Source: SIG575 sp964474295
GTDB lineage: Bacteria > Bacillota > Clostridia > Oscillospirales > Acutalibacteraceae
DNA: 21,900 bases
Assembly: GCA_964474295.1 (NCBI GenBank)
Contig: CAYYRN010000033.1
Span: 1 to 21,900, forward strand
Direction: 5' to 3'
Part shown: positions 20,987-21,900 of the stretch, in pieces
Numbering within the stretch: the stretch's first letter is position 1
Layout: each line of letters begins with the position of its first letter
Position numbers and translations under genes: made by a program
The notes under the pieces: generated by a model
Told to the model about the DNA's origin: nothing
Seen by the model: only the letters and a program-made list of their open reading frames with translations
The model's database searches: none

Positions 20987-21015
20987 TTGAAAACATACCC
21001 GATTTATGTTATAAT
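20987..21015 (+). promoter_or_regulatory. Promoter of the short-chain dehydrogenase gene
   Basis: TTGAAA (20987-20992), 17-bp spacer and perfect TATAAT (21010-21015). An AT palindrome, TATATTTTA-TAAAATATA (20942-20959), lies midway between this promoter and the divergent one; in such AT-rich DNA it may mean nothing. Confidence 0.75.
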
Positions 21016-21056
21016 TTTAACAAGAAAGTGTGTATGATATTAGGGAGGTATTGACA

Positions 21057-21900
21057 ATGTCCTATTGGATAGACCACAAAACGGTTATTATTACGGGTGC
21101 ATCAAGCGGCATAGGAAAAATGTTATCGGAACGGCTCATAAAAGAGCATGGCTGTCACGTTATAGGTGTTGCGAGAAGCGAACAAAAGATGCTTTCTTTT
21201 GTTGAGGAACTCGGTGAATACTCTTCGTATTTTTCTTATAAGCTTTTCGATGTTTCGAGCTATGACAACTGGATGGATTTCCGCTCGTTTCTTGTCGAAA
21301 GCGGCACAAAGCCCGACGTTCTTATTAACAACGCAGGTATTCTGCCCCGCTTTGACAGGCTGATGAATTACACAAAAGAAGAAATCGACAACTCCATTAA
21401 CATAGACTTCTTTTCAACGGCATATTCTTCCAAAATTATGCTTCCTCTGCTTCTTGAAAGCGAAACCCCCGCACTTATCAACGTTGCTTCTTCGGCTGCG
21501 CTTATGTCTCTTGCGGGAACTTCGATGTATTCCGCAAGCAAAGCGGCGGTAAAATCACTTACCGAAGCCGTCAGAGAAGAACTCAGGGGCGAAGCTTACG
21601 TCGGACTTGTTTGTCCCGGCTTTACAAAAACAAACATTTTCCAAAATCAGGAAGCCACCGACGGAATGGATATTATCAATATGGTTTCAACGCCGTGTGA
21701 CAAAGCGGTTGACCACATTCTTAAGGGTATTCTTAACCAAAGAGAGTACATCGTTGTCGGTTTTGACGGCAAAGCTATGGGCAAATTCGGCAGACTTCTT
21801 CCCGTAAAAGGCAGCCAAACTTTCAGTGCGGTTATGAAATCGTTTAAGATTGACCTGTTCGCTTCAACTTTCAATTATGAGAAAAAAGGTGAACACAATA
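21057..21900 (+). CDS. Short-chain dehydrogenase/reductase (3' end outside window)
   Basis: At least 281 residues, open to the right edge. It is a classical Rossmann-fold SDR: the nucleotide motif TGASSGIG (13-20), NNAG (91-94), and the catalytic Ser145 (NVASSAA), Tyr158 and Lys162 (MYSASKAAV), followed by CPGFTKTN. Arg40 in GVARSE after the second strand suggests NADPH preference. The C-terminal part after about 215 (YIVVGFDGKAMGKFGRLLP) resembles membrane-proximal SDRs of the DltE/YqjQ-like group rather than FabG, but the substrate cannot be named. GGGAGG lies 8 nt before the ATG at 21057, with its own promoter. Short downstream remainder is expected, since typical family lengths are 250-300 residues. 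Confidence 0.9.
   Translation, partial: MSYWIDHKTVIITGASSGIGKMLSERLIKEHGCHVIGVARSEQKMLSFVEELGEYSSYFSYKLFDVSSYDNWMDFRSFLVESGTKPDVLINNAGILPRFDRLMNYTKEEIDNSINIDFFSTAYSSKIMLPLLLESETPALINVASSAALMSLAGTSMYSASKAAVKSLTEAVREELRGEAYVGLVCPGFTKTNIFQNQEATDGMDIINMVSTPCDKAVDHILKGILNQREYIVVGFDGKAMGKFGRLLPVKGSQTFSAVMKSFKIDLFASTFNYEKKGEHN

Overview
The window looks like an AT-rich chromosomal contig from an anaerobic, spore-forming member of the Clostridia, probably a gut Oscillospiraceae/Ruminococcaceae-type genome. The evidence is a full-length spoIVA with a SigE-like promoter, a secreted protein of the Clostridia cysteine-repeat type, a very large 2-hydroxyacyl-CoA dehydratase/activase fusion, an Agr-type peptide signalling locus and a NiaR-controlled NAD operon. 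A run of exactly 100 N inside nadB marks a scaffold join, as expected of a metagenome or draft assembly. No phage genes, insertion sequences, CRISPR arrays, tRNAs or rRNAs were seen.

Layout. 1-2285 (minus) is the N-terminal part of a secreted repeat protein, running off the left edge. It is divergent from metA (2536-3450, plus), which meets a HAD phosphatase (3452-4099, minus) tail to tail. The HAD gene is divergent from pnuC (4310-4996, plus), whose leader carries a terminator-like hairpin. eutH (5004-6098, minus) is convergent with pnuC. The 1406-residue activase/dehydratase fusion (6222-10442, minus) has its own promoter and terminator.

10674-14146 is a compact peptide quorum-sensing locus. 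A GHKL histidine kinase, a LytTR response regulator and an XRE regulator lie on the minus strand. On the plus strand, divergently, lie a 47-codon AgrD-like propeptide and an AgrB-like peptidase. The propeptide has no cysteine. Serine sits at the position of the usual ring cysteine, so the predicted signal is a true lactone rather than a thiolactone. A 21-bp-spaced direct repeat sits just upstream of the agrD promoter, the spacing expected for a LytTR-type regulator. This is the most interesting part of the window.

A cold-shock protein gene (14292-14504, minus) and spoIVA (14726-16207, plus) are divergent from back-to-back promoters. The cold-shock leader has a 15-bp hairpin followed by a U run. 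nadA-nadB-nadC-niaR (19720 down to 16295, minus) is a tightly packed operon for quinolinate and NaMN synthesis ending with the gene for its presumed repressor. An inverted repeat overlapping the nadA -35 box is a candidate NiaR operator. A ChbG/YdjC-type deacetylase (19959-20855, minus) is divergent from a short-chain dehydrogenase (21057 to the right edge, plus, incomplete).

Themes. NAD supply appears twice, as de novo synthesis (nadABC) and pyridine-nucleoside salvage (pnuC), each with its own apparent control. Several genes have conditional leaders or operators: pnuC, the cold-shock gene, eutH, nadA and agrD. All functions are inferred from sequence motifs recognised by eye; no database search was run.
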